A DNA stretch of 64,000 bases, taken from contig NZ_MODU01000004.1 of NCBI RefSeq assembly GCF_001885075.1, positions 2,914,001-2,978,000 on the forward strand. The letters run 5' to 3'. The notes under the pieces are model-generated. The model was not told the DNA's origin and did no database searches. It was given only the letters and a program-made list of their open reading frames with translations. The position numbers and the translations under genes were made by a program. This DNA comes from Alteromonas sp. V450 (lineage in GTDB: Bacteria > Pseudomonadota > Gammaproteobacteria > Enterobacterales > Alteromonadaceae). This document shows positions 8,693 through 17,372 of this stretch, piece by piece; the first letter of the stretch is position 1, and every line of letters starts with the position of its first letter.

Positions 8693-10879
8693 ATGGGATT
8701 TCGCTTTTCTATTCGTTTGCAGCTTATGGTGCTGTCGCTGTTCTTATTCACCATTCCCTACTTGGGTTATAACTATGTGTGGGAACTCGAGCAGTATCTG
8801 CGAAACGGTCAAGAGCAAACCATGATTGGCACTGCGCGGGCTGTGGCCACTGCACTTCATGAGCGTCCCGCTTTATTTGATAGCCAATCGGCGTATCTTC
8901 AAGACGTACGCCCTGGCACAGATCTTTACGCGCCACCTATCCCGTCCCCTATTCGACTGGATGGCGAACTCAACGACTGGCAGCAAATCAGTGAGTTAAT
9001 GAGTGAGTATGGCAGTGGCGAAGTTATTGAGTATTACAATGGCTATGCGGGAGAACCCACCAGCTTGTCGTTTAAGCATATGGTAGGGCGCTACGGTCAA
9101 TTTCTATATGCCATGTTTGAAGTGAGCGATGACGTGCTGCTTTGGCGGCAGCCCAATAGTTTAAGCGTGGAGACAGGCGACCACTTACTTGTGGGCATGG
9201 AAACCCCACAGGGTGAATTAGCAAGATATGTTGTTGCACCGTACGAAAGTGGCTGGGTAAATGCGTACAAGCTCGCAGACAACACATCTACAACGCGGGC
9301 AATAGAGAACGCGCTCTCTATTCAAGGCCGCTGGCAAGAGACAGCCACGGGCTACAATATTGAACTGCGCTTTCCGCTATCAATGACCACAGGCGGCTTA
9401 GCATTTTCAATTGTCGATGTAGACGATAAGGCAAGTCGATTGAAGCAGTACGCGCTAGGAACGGCAAACACGAATGATCTCGCTGAATTAGGTACTGTTA
9501 TTACCCCTTCCCCCGAAATTGAGCGTATTTTGGCAGGTTTAAAATATGCCGATTCCAGGGTGTGGGTCGTAGATAAGCACATGCGAGTACTTGCTCGCGC
9601 GGGTGATATTCAATCGGCCACCGGTATTGAAGTAGACGAGAAAGAAACGTCTTCTAATGCTGTTTGGAATTGGATAGAAAGTGAGTGGTTACTACCACTT
9701 TACTATCAAATTCTAACACAACCACCTGCCGACTTTATTGACGAGTTAGACGATGCCTATGCATTAGTAGGGCAGGATTTAGGCACGGCGCTTAACGGCC
9801 AACCCGATTCACTATGGCGCTTGTCTCCCGATAACAAGGCCATTGTGCTTTCCGCTGCCTATCCCATTTTCATTGAAGGGGGCGTAATGGGGGCGGTTGT
9901 TGTAGAACAAACGACGAATGGTATTCGAACATTGCGAAATCGAGCATTAGAACAGCTCTTTCACGTTATTTTAGCTGTAATGACGTTGGGAACATTAGGT
10001 CTGCTGCTGTTCGCAACGCGAATTTCAAACCGTATTCGCTCCCTTCGCGATAACACCGAAGCCGTAATTGATGATAATGGAAAAATTATAGGCACTTTGC
10101 CGACATCAAATCAACGTGATGAAATTGGCGACTTATCGCGTTCGTTCGCCGATGTACTCTCTCGACTGCAGCAATATAACTCTTATTTAGAAAACATGGC
10201 GTCTCGACTGTCTCATGAACTAAGGACACCTATCGCTGTGGTGAAATCGTCTTTAGATATGCTGTTACACGATAATGACTCCGAGCAACAAGCGGTTTTT
10301 GTTGAAAGGGCTCAGTCGGGCGTAAATCGTCTAAGCACCATATTAAACAGCATGAGTGAAGCAACCCGATTAGAACAGGCAATAGAGCAAGAAGACTTAG
10401 AAACGTTCAATATCGTGCAAGTCATCAAAGGGTGCGTAGAAGGTTATCAACACACCTACGCGCTGAGAAAGTGGACCTTAACTGCAACAGACAGTAGCTT
10501 GCTTATTGACGGGTCGCCTGAGCTTATTGCTCAACTGTTCGATAAAGTCGTGTCGAATGCTGTCGACTTTAGCCAGAACAATGATGAAATAGTCATTAAG
10601 CTGGAAAAGCATGACAAGTCAGTAACATTGACCGTAAGTAACCCAGGCCCATTACTTCCCCGAGGGATGAAAAATCAACTTACTCAATCAATGGTTTCGG
10701 TAAGAAAAGAAAACGACGTACAAAACGCTGCACAATCTCCGCATTTAGGTCTAGGGCTATACATTGCCAATATGATCGCTCAATTTCACAAGGGCCGACT
10801 ATTCTTAAACGATAGGGAAGATGCATCTGGCGTCGTCGTAACAGCTACATTTCCCACCTCTTCTGATACAAAGCGTTAA
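8693..10879 (+). CDS. pdsS: Membrane sensor histidine kinase, dedicated sortase system type (PdsS)
   Basis: A 728-residue inner-membrane kinase. One transmembrane segment lies at about 11-30. A large periplasmic sensor follows, starting with a CBM9/DOMON-like stretch (PIRLDGELNDWQ at about 85-96) that may bind a carbohydrate or other ligand. A second transmembrane segment sits at about 422-446, then a HAMP linker, the phospho-acceptor box SRLSHELRTP (H508), an N-box (KVVSNAVDFSQ) and the ATP lid glycine motif LGLGLYIAN. Architecture and length match the marine sortase-associated kinase family. It is co-oriented with pdsR and its stop lies about 115 bases before the siderophore receptor ATG, with a Fur box in between. 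Confidence 0.87.
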   Translation: MGFRFSIRLQLMVLSLFLFTIPYLGYNYVWELEQYLRNGQEQTMIGTARAVATALHERPALFDSQSAYLQDVRPGTDLYAPPIPSPIRLDGELNDWQQISELMSEYGSGEVIEYYNGYAGEPTSLSFKHMVGRYGQFLYAMFEVSDDVLLWRQPNSLSVETGDHLLVGMETPQGELARYVVAPYESGWVNAYKLADNTSTTRAIENALSIQGRWQETATGYNIELRFPLSMTTGGLAFSIVDVDDKASRLKQYALGTANTNDLAELGTVITPSPEIERILAGLKYADSRVWVVDKHMRVLARAGDIQSATGIEVDEKETSSNAVWNWIESEWLLPLYYQILTQPPADFIDELDDAYALVGQDLGTALNGQPDSLWRLSPDNKAIVLSAAYPIFIEGGVMGAVVVEQTTNGIRTLRNRALEQLFHVILAVMTLGTLGLLLFATRISNRIRSLRDNTEAVIDDNGKIIGTLPTSNQRDEIGDLSRSFADVLSRLQQYNSYLENMASRLSHELRTPIAVVKSSLDMLLHDNDSEQQAVFVERAQSGVNRLSTILNSMSEATRLEQAIEQEDLETFNIVQVIKGCVEGYQHTYALRKWTLTATDSSLLIDGSPELIAQLFDKVVSNAVDFSQNNDEIVIKLEKHDKSVTLTVSNPGPLLPRGMKNQLTQSMVSVRKENDVQNAAQSPHLGLGLYIANMIAQFHKGRLFLNDREDASGVVVTATFPTSSDTKR

Positions 10880-10910
10880 GATTTATTTAAAACACTTTAC
10901 AAACAATTCA

Positions 10911-10929
10911 AATGAGAATGTTTATCATT
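10911..10929 (+). promoter_or_regulatory. Fur box upstream of the TonB receptor
   Basis: The core TGAGAATGTTTATCA differs from the Fur consensus TGATAATNATTATCA at only two positions. It lies 67 bases before the receptor ATG, where the promoter is expected, so iron-dependent repression of the receptor and probably of piuC is predicted. Confidence 0.8.
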
Positions 10930-10995
10930 TATGTTTACATGACGATTTTTATTAAATAGACTTCGTCCTCCTTACACACACTCAAGGAAAACAGG

Positions 10996-13302
10996 ATGAA
11001 AAACACTAAACTAACAATGGGCGCACAGACCATTGCCGCAGCTTTGGCATTTGGCAGTAGCGCTGTAATGGCCCAAGAAGAAGTAGAAGCGTGTAGCGAC
11101 ACGACGTCGGCTGAATGCAAAGCAGTATCTGACGAAGCCATAGAACTCATTAAAATTCACGGCGTACAGCAGTCTATCTACCGCTATAATAAATCTGGCG
11201 ATCCTCGTCGTTTAGCCGATTTAGTTGACACACCACAAACCATTAGCGTTCTTACGCAAGACCAAATTCAAGAAAGTGGTAGAACAGACCTAAAGGATAT
11301 ACTGCAAGCACAGGCTGGCGTAACCTTAGGTACAGGTGAGAATGGTAATGCTTTTGGTGACCGCTATATTATTCGCGGCCACGAAGCACGCAGTGATGTA
11401 TTTGTTGATGGCCTGCGCGATCCAGGTATGACAACCCGTGAAAGCTTCGCAACCGAACGTGTTGAAATTACCAAGGGTCCAAGCTCTACGTTTGCCGGAC
11501 GTGGGTCTTCAGGTGGTGCGGTGAACTCTATCACCAAAAAAGCGTCTACTGCATACAACTTTGGCCGTGTTGATGCTGCGGTTGGCACCGATGAGCACAC
11601 ACGTTTAACTGTCGATTTAAATAAAACGTTAACTGAGACCAGCGCGGTGCGCTTAAACGGCCTTTATTCATCTGAAGATAAGCCTGGGCGCGAAGGTATT
11701 GAGCGTGATCGTGAAGGGGTTCAGCTTTCTTATGTCAATCAACCTACCGATCGCTTGTCGTTCACTGGGGATATTTATTACCTAAACGCTGAAGACATTC
11801 CTGACTTAGGTAGCTATTACGACAGGGATGCAGGCTACCCGCTTGAAGATATTCCCGTATATGCACAAGACGAAGACTTCCAGAATTCAGAAGTAACCAC
11901 ATTCACGTTGCGTACAGAGTACGACATTAGCGATAACCTACGTTTTTATAACGCAACGCGCGTAGGTAAAACGGAAAACGAATATATTACCACCGGTATG
12001 CGTGGCACTAACCGTGACGCCACCGACCCTACTGCACCAGGTGCATACACACTATCGTTAAGCAACCACCAAGGTTGGCAGGAAGTTGATTACGTAACTA
12101 CACAGTTTAACCTTTTCTGGGATACTGCCTTTGCAGGCGTTGATCACCGCTTTGTATTCGGTTTTGAATATACCGACGAGTCGGTAGACAACGGCGTATT
12201 TAATATGGACTACGCTAATCCATCAAACTGCTTAACCAGCGGGCGTCGTGGCGTATCTGAAAGCTATTGCTTGCTAGATGGCAGTGGCAATGAAGTTGAC
12301 AACATTAGCGGATTAATGGGCAAAACCTACACCCGTGGTGATGCTGACGCTTTGTTCGACATTGAAACCTACTCACTGTACGTTATGGATACTTTCGAAC
12401 TTACCGATAATCTTAACGTTTTCGCAGGCTTGCGTGTAGATAGCTACGACTACACCAATGCGACGTCAGGCCGTGATGGTGAGCAAGTGTATGCTTTCGA
12501 AGATGAGCTTTACAACGGCCATTTAGGACTAGTTTACGATGTGACCGAAAACGGCAACATCTACGCTTCTTATAGCACGGCAACCAACATAAACGGCGGT
12601 GAATCAGATCTTGGTGCTAACTGTGGTTATGGCGGTATTTGTGGTACGCCAGAGCAAGCGTCTCAAGCTGACCCTGAGCAAGTAGAAAATATTGAGCTTG
12701 GTACTAAGTGGTCGCTGTTTGATGAGAAACTTGTAGCAAACGCGGCACTATTTCGCATTACTAAAAGTGATGTACACGAGAGTGTAGGTGATGCTTATTC
12801 AACGCTAGGTACATTAAATACCGGTGAAAACCGTGTAGAAGGTATTGAGTTTGGTTTAAGCGGTGATATCACAGATAAGCTTAGCATTCAGGCGTCTGCT
12901 GCATTTATGGATTCTGAAATTCTTGAGTCTTACAGCGAAGATAATATCGGTCTTGCGCTAAGTAACTTCGCAGACGAAAGCTTCTACGTTCAAATGCGCT
13001 ACCAGCCTAATGAGAAGTTCGCCTTTGGTGGAGACTACAGCTATCAGTCAGAAATGTATGGTGGTCAACCAGATACTGCAGCGGGCTATAACGCTGAAAC
13101 CGGTGAGTACTCCATCGTAGTTCCTGACTATCAAGTGGTTAACCTGTTCGCTAACTACTACCACTCAGAGTCACTGACTTTCCGTGTTAACATTGGAAAC
13201 GTATTTGACGAAGAATACTGGACGGCAGCCTACCGTTCTGGCGCCTTCATGTATATCGGTGATGGTCGCAACATTACAGGTACCGTTAGCTACGAATTTT
13301 AA
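10996..13302 (+). CDS. TonB-dependent catecholate siderophore receptor (Fiu-like)
   Basis: Outer-membrane receptor of 768 residues. A signal peptide is cleaved after about residue 26 (SSAVMA/QEE), a TonB-box-like IELIKI lies near 50, the plug domain begins at DTPQTISVLTQDQI and contains YIIRGH and ITKGPSSTFAGRGSSGG, and the rest is a 22-strand-type barrel ending in a terminal Phe. It resembles the Fiu/CirA group that takes up monomeric catechol siderophores. Two points support this: a Fur box immediately upstream, and a PiuC-type hydroxylase immediately downstream, the same pairing as fiu-ybiX in E. coli. The exact siderophore cannot be read from sequence. Confidence 0.92.
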   Translation: MKNTKLTMGAQTIAAALAFGSSAVMAQEEVEACSDTTSAECKAVSDEAIELIKIHGVQQSIYRYNKSGDPRRLADLVDTPQTISVLTQDQIQESGRTDLKDILQAQAGVTLGTGENGNAFGDRYIIRGHEARSDVFVDGLRDPGMTTRESFATERVEITKGPSSTFAGRGSSGGAVNSITKKASTAYNFGRVDAAVGTDEHTRLTVDLNKTLTETSAVRLNGLYSSEDKPGREGIERDREGVQLSYVNQPTDRLSFTGDIYYLNAEDIPDLGSYYDRDAGYPLEDIPVYAQDEDFQNSEVTTFTLRTEYDISDNLRFYNATRVGKTENEYITTGMRGTNRDATDPTAPGAYTLSLSNHQGWQEVDYVTTQFNLFWDTAFAGVDHRFVFGFEYTDESVDNGVFNMDYANPSNCLTSGRRGVSESYCLLDGSGNEVDNISGLMGKTYTRGDADALFDIETYSLYVMDTFELTDNLNVFAGLRVDSYDYTNATSGRDGEQVYAFEDELYNGHLGLVYDVTENGNIYASYSTATNINGGESDLGANCGYGGICGTPEQASQADPEQVENIELGTKWSLFDEKLVANAALFRITKSDVHESVGDAYSTLGTLNTGENRVEGIEFGLSGDITDKLSIQASAAFMDSEILESYSEDNIGLALSNFADESFYVQMRYQPNEKFAFGGDYSYQSEMYGGQPDTAAGYNAETGEYSIVVPDYQVVNLFANYYHSESLTFRVNIGNVFDEEYWTAAYRSGAFMYIGDGRNITGTVSYEF

Positions 13303-13311
13303 TGCTAGCAT

Positions 13312-13342
13312 GACCTAGGCAGACAACTGCCTAGGTCTTTTT
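13312..13342 (+). terminator. Terminator between the receptor and piuC
   Basis: A perfect 11-bp stem (GACCTAGGCAG / CTGCCTAGGTC) with a 4-base loop is followed by five T residues. It lies 10 bases after the receptor stop and 33 bases before the piuC ATG, so piuC is read either through leaky termination or from its own start. Confidence 0.9.
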
Positions 13343-13374
13343 ATATTAAAAACACTCTTACAAGCGTTGAAAAC

Positions 13375-14055
13375 ATGATTATTATTGATGACTTATTGAC
13401 GAAGAATGAAGTTGCTCAGTTTCGTCAGCAGCTTTCTAACGTTCCTTTTGTTGATGGCAAGAACACAGCGATGGGCATGGCTGCAGGCGTCAAAAATAAT
13501 GGCCAAGCGGACGCACAAGACAAGCGTGTTCAACAGCTTGCTAACCTATTGCTGAGTAAGTTGGGCAATCATCCCAAAGTTATCTCTGCTGCCCTACCCC
13601 AACGTATTTTTCCACCTTGCTTTAATCGCTACAGCGAGTCACAAACCTATGGCTATCATGTAGACGCCGCCATCATGCGTATCCCTAATACGCCCGATGT
13701 TTTACGCAGCGATATGTCGATGACTATCTTTCTTACTGACAAAGACCAGTACGAAGGCGGTGAGCTTGTTATACAAACAGGATTTGGCGAGCAAAAAGTT
13801 AAATGCGATGCGGGAAGCGCTATTCTCTACCCCTCTTCAAGCCTTCACAAAGTCACACCTGTGACCAAAGGTGAACGTGTTGCCGCTATCACCTGGCTAC
13901 AAAGTATGGTGAGTGACCAACAAATGCGTGAAACCCTTTTCCAGCTTGACCAAAGCATTCAGTCATTGGTTAACGACGGCACCGCTGAGCGAGAGCAGCT
14001 TGATGGACTACATCATGTTTATCACAACCTGGTAAGAAAGTTCGCTCAGGTTTAA
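13375..14055 (+). CDS. piuC: Fe(II)/2-oxoglutarate PKHD-type hydroxylase (PiuC/YbiX)
   Basis: A 226-residue cytosolic dioxygenase of the PiuC family, close in length to E. coli YbiX (225). The iron ligands H95 and D97 lie in YGYHVDAA, and H158 in SSLHKVTP; R168 (GERVAA) is the 2-oxoglutarate-binding arginine. The numbering almost coincides with YbiX. Members are regularly encoded next to siderophore receptors and are linked to iron homeostasis, but their substrate is not established to my knowledge. It follows the receptor by 72 bases, across an intrinsic terminator. Confidence 0.94.
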   Translation: MIIIDDLLTKNEVAQFRQQLSNVPFVDGKNTAMGMAAGVKNNGQADAQDKRVQQLANLLLSKLGNHPKVISAALPQRIFPPCFNRYSESQTYGYHVDAAIMRIPNTPDVLRSDMSMTIFLTDKDQYEGGELVIQTGFGEQKVKCDAGSAILYPSSSLHKVTPVTKGERVAAITWLQSMVSDQQMRETLFQLDQSIQSLVNDGTAEREQLDGLHHVYHNLVRKFAQV

Positions 14056-14222
14056 CCGCTGTCAAACACAAGCACTAGCGCGAAAGTTTTCTTAAAAGCG
14101 AAATAAAGTCGAAGCCAATAAGGTCTTATACTAAAGGTGTAACGCAGTTGTATATTACTGGGTTTATTCTATGGTTAAGTCAACAGACGTCTTCTTTGAA
14201 TACTTTGTGCCGTGGTACTTGA

Positions 14223-14879
14223 ATGAAACACAAAACAGTTTTTAGCGCCCTTCTTATTATGGCTTGTTCAAGTATGGCATTAGGGCAAGATGAGCGCACC
14301 GCAAGTTTTTCTATAACGCTGAATAATAGCGATGGCACCCCCGTCGACAATGGCGTGTTTCTTTTTGAGCCTCAGTTCGAGGTAGAGGCGCATCAGATGC
14401 CGCATCAAGAACCTGCCGTAATGAATCAAATAGACAAACAGTTTGTTCCTCACGTGCTTGTCGTAAAAGCGGGTACTGAAGTGACCTTTCCTAATGCAGA
14501 TAACTTGTTTCATCATGTCTATTCATTTTCTTCGACAAAGCAATTCGAACTAAAGCTTTATAAAGAATTTACCGCAGAGCCTTTACGCTTTGAAAATGCT
14601 GGTATTGTCGATATTGGCTGTAATATTCACGATTGGATGCTGGGCTACATTGTTGTTGCGGACACGCCTTATTATGGAAAGACCGATATACAGGGGCAGG
14701 GTTTAGTTTCGCTACCTCATGGTGAATACACTGTAAGTTTTTGGCACCCACAAGTAGAAGGTGAAAAGGCTTTCCCTCCACAGTCCATTTCTGTGTCTGC
14801 CGATACTCAAGTAACCTGGATGCTTAATACAAACATAATCAGAGATGACGGATTCGATTCTGGTTTCGGCGACTATTGA
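14223..14879 (+). CDS. Secreted cupredoxin-like protein (methylamine-utilization-type annotation)
   Basis: A 218-residue exported protein with a signal peptide cleaved near residue 21 (SSMALG/Q). The central part looks like a cupredoxin: VVKAGTEVTFPNADNLFHHVYSF provides H97 or H98, and GCNIHDWM provides C133, H136 and M139, a plausible type 1 copper ligand set, though the Cys-His spacing is short as in small blue proteins. A beta-rich, carboxypeptidase-regulatory-like tail follows (GKTDIQGQGLVSLPHGEYTVSFW). Its stop overlaps the ATG of the outer-membrane barrel gene (TGATG), so the two are translationally coupled and probably work together. Proteins like this are often labelled methylamine utilization protein, with little evidence. 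Confidence 0.75.
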   Translation: MKHKTVFSALLIMACSSMALGQDERTASFSITLNNSDGTPVDNGVFLFEPQFEVEAHQMPHQEPAVMNQIDKQFVPHVLVVKAGTEVTFPNADNLFHHVYSFSSTKQFELKLYKEFTAEPLRFENAGIVDIGCNIHDWMLGYIVVADTPYYGKTDIQGQGLVSLPHGEYTVSFWHPQVEGEKAFPPQSISVSADTQVTWMLNTNIIRDDGFDSGFGDY

Positions 14880-16105
14880 TGCGGTTTGGTACTCAACTAT
14901 TAACGCTATTGTCACTAGCGTTTTCGTTAGCTAGTTACGCAGAAACAGATTTTTTATTGCGTGGAACGTGGGCGCTAAAAGAAAATACGCAAAGTTTCCA
15001 AGACTTTGGCCAAAACCACCAGCGATTTGAAGATGATGGCTTACACCTCTCTCAAGCCGTTATCTCAACCAACCTGCGTTTGTTTGATGATTGGACATTA
15101 TCTGGTGTTTTAAATGCTTACAGCGACGGCGAAGAGCGGCTCAACTTTTCTCAGCTATATCTCAAGTATCGGCCACTTAGTGCTTCCTCGATAAAACCTG
15201 AAGTAAAAGTGGGTGCCTTTTACCCTGCTATATCTGCTGAAAACACAGACTTTGGCTGGCTATCTCCTCACTTCCTCACTAACTCAGCCATAAACAGCTG
15301 GATCGGTGAAGAACTCAGAATCGGAGGCATTGAAGTTAGCCTTAGGCAAAATGGCAGACAAGTGCAGAGCAACTGGTCATGGAAAATATTAGGTAGCTTA
15401 TTTAAGGGTAACGATACGACCGGAACACTGCTCTCATGGCGTGGTTTTGCGCTTCACGACAGACAATCACTTTATAATGATCAGATAAATTTTCTGCCTA
15501 TACCGGGTGTTGTTGATGAAGACAAGCTAAATGCCCCTGCATGGACCGAGCCGTTTAGAGAGATAGACAACCGCTTTGGATATTACTTCGGTGCGCACTT
15601 GGCATATAAACGTAAAGCAGATATGCGCTACTACTACTATGATAATAACGCCAACGCTAACGTCGTCGATCCTGATCGCATTTATGCGTGGCATACACGC
15701 TTCCATTCGTTGACTGTGCGTTATCTACCCCGCCGCGAGTTAACGCTGTTTTCTCAACTTCTTTATGGCAATACATTAATGGGGGAACATATTGTTGAGA
15801 ACGACTTTGCGAGCGCTTATGTTGCCGCAGCCTTAGACATGAGCGTTTTTGGCTGGCAATCGTTAACGCTCGCCGTGCGCGCTGACTGGTTCCAAGTGAA
15901 GGACGAAGATGAAAATATCTACGATCCAAATGCTAGCCGAGGAAGTGCGCTGACAATTAGCACGCGGTACAACCTAAACCCGCGCTTTTTCATCACTTCA
16001 GAATGGCAGCTAAATAGAGGACACCAACAAAATCTAAGTTTTTTTCAACAGAGTGAGCGCTTTTCGGAGCACATTTTTCAAATTGCGCTGACAACAACTT
16101 TTTAA
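14879..16105 (+). CDS. Predicted outer-membrane beta-barrel protein coupled to the cupredoxin gene
   Basis: A 408-residue protein with a signal peptide (LLSLAFSLASYA/ET, cleavage near 22), many alternating amphipathic strands rich in Tyr, Trp and Phe, and a C-terminal Phe (ALTTTF), all typical of outer-membrane barrels. I do not recognise a named family. The start is ATG at 14879, overlapping the upstream stop by one base; a TTG three bases earlier is less likely. The coupling suggests that the barrel and the periplasmic cupredoxin-like partner form one functional unit, perhaps in copper or redox handling at the envelope. That role is inferred from the neighbour only. It ends two bases before the end of a convergent gene. 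Confidence 0.7.
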   Translation: MRFGTQLLTLLSLAFSLASYAETDFLLRGTWALKENTQSFQDFGQNHQRFEDDGLHLSQAVISTNLRLFDDWTLSGVLNAYSDGEERLNFSQLYLKYRPLSASSIKPEVKVGAFYPAISAENTDFGWLSPHFLTNSAINSWIGEELRIGGIEVSLRQNGRQVQSNWSWKILGSLFKGNDTTGTLLSWRGFALHDRQSLYNDQINFLPIPGVVDEDKLNAPAWTEPFREIDNRFGYYFGAHLAYKRKADMRYYYYDNNANANVVDPDRIYAWHTRFHSLTVRYLPRRELTLFSQLLYGNTLMGEHIVENDFASAYVAAALDMSVFGWQSLTLAVRADWFQVKDEDENIYDPNASRGSALTISTRYNLNPRFFITSEWQLNRGHQQNLSFFQQSERFSEHIFQIALTTTF

Positions 16106-16106
16106 A

Positions 16107-17243
16107 TTAGCTTTGTGCTACTTCGATTAAATCAAACGTGGTTGTACTATCACCTTCCACCATAACGCGGCATTGCCCCCAGCTTGGGGGAATTCGCCAA
16201 ATATGATTTTCAGCTACTGTGAATTTCTCTCGGTGTGTATCACAGCGTACTTCAACCGTGTCGAGTTCTCCCTCAACATTGTTAAACGCAAATTGATTGC
16301 GTACTAACGTATGAAACCAACTTCCTTGTTTGCCAATCGTTACAGGCACAGTTAAATTTTGTTCGGATTCAATTACCGATTTTATCCTCTCAACCAGCGG
16401 AGCAATTTGGCTTATGCGAGCCTGTTGGCTTTCCATTTTGCTAAGCGAATCAAACGATGAAAGGGCATCTGCGTAAAGGCCACGTTGACTGTCTAGCATG
16501 GTTTTTCTTTGCAATGCATATGCGACATAATCTTCGTCAAACACCATGTTGCCATTGCTCTTACTTCCGTTGCTTGCTAACACACGAGTCAAACTCCTCG
16601 CCTCTCTTTCAACATTTTCCAGTGAGCGAGCAATCTGCCAATCCATATTCAAAAGCCAAGTGTTTTCGTATCGATTTAACGTGTCCCATTCTTTTAACTC
16701 GCTTAGCGCTTTATCAGCCGCATCTATATCACCGGCTTGAAACAGTGCATCAACATCTTTATAGGCTTTGATAAACTTTCTCGACGCGCCAGTTTGATTC
16801 GCAATGGCAAAATCCATCTGTACGCTTTGGTGACATTGCTGTGTGGGCTGACCGTCTTTGATAGCAGGTTCAAACTTCCATTTTTTAACTGCACTGAGCG
16901 CACTTCGTTTAAACGCTTTATGGCCAAAGAAATCATCAATGACAGGATCTTTAACCCTTCCTTCTTCATCAATAACATAGCTCAGTTTTACCCAGCCTTC
17001 TCGCCCACGCATAACCGCCTGAGATGGATACTTTGGACTAACGCGTTCTAGTGGCTTGGCAGGCGTGAACCCGGTAATGCGAGTAACTTTATCTTTTTCT
17101 GACTCAGCAAGCACTTTTTCCTCAAGTTCATCACAAGGGATACTCAGTTCCTGTGCAGATAACTCGGCAGTTAAGAGAGGAGTGAAAAGAAGTGTTAGAA
17201 AGAGGGCGTGCGCGCGGTTCACAAAACTATGCGTGTTGTACAT
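16107..17243 (-). CDS. Periplasmic protein with a TonB C-terminal-like domain
   Basis: A 378-residue exported protein. A signal peptide covers about 1-30 (LLTAELSAQ), and a TonB_C-type domain follows at about 62-150: SPKYPSQAVMRGREGWVKL, YVIDEEGRVKDP, SALSAVKKWKFEPA. The remaining 220 residues are helical, repeat-like in places, then a small Cys-containing beta region (VEVRCDTHREKF, WGQCRVMV). A true TonB has an N-terminal membrane anchor and a Pro-rich spacer, with this domain at the C terminus; here the domain comes first and the protein appears fully secreted. It may be an interaction module rather than an energy transducer. It is monocistronic and converges with the barrel gene. Confidence 0.72.
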   Translation of the reverse strand: MYNTHSFVNRAHALFLTLLFTPLLTAELSAQELSIPCDELEEKVLAESEKDKVTRITGFTPAKPLERVSPKYPSQAVMRGREGWVKLSYVIDEEGRVKDPVIDDFFGHKAFKRSALSAVKKWKFEPAIKDGQPTQQCHQSVQMDFAIANQTGASRKFIKAYKDVDALFQAGDIDAADKALSELKEWDTLNRYENTWLLNMDWQIARSLENVEREARSLTRVLASNGSKSNGNMVFDEDYVAYALQRKTMLDSQRGLYADALSSFDSLSKMESQQARISQIAPLVERIKSVIESEQNLTVPVTIGKQGSWFHTLVRNQFAFNNVEGELDTVEVRCDTHREKFTVAENHIWRIPPSWGQCRVMVEGDSTTTFDLIEVAQS

Positions 17244-17372
17244 GTAAATCTTCCTTAATAATGACGCATATCAGTTAACAGAGTATCTAAACCCGCCAAC
17301 CAAAAAAGACGATATTTGGCACTGAACAAATTATCTACATCCTGTCGTTCAGTACCACCAATATTTAGACTA

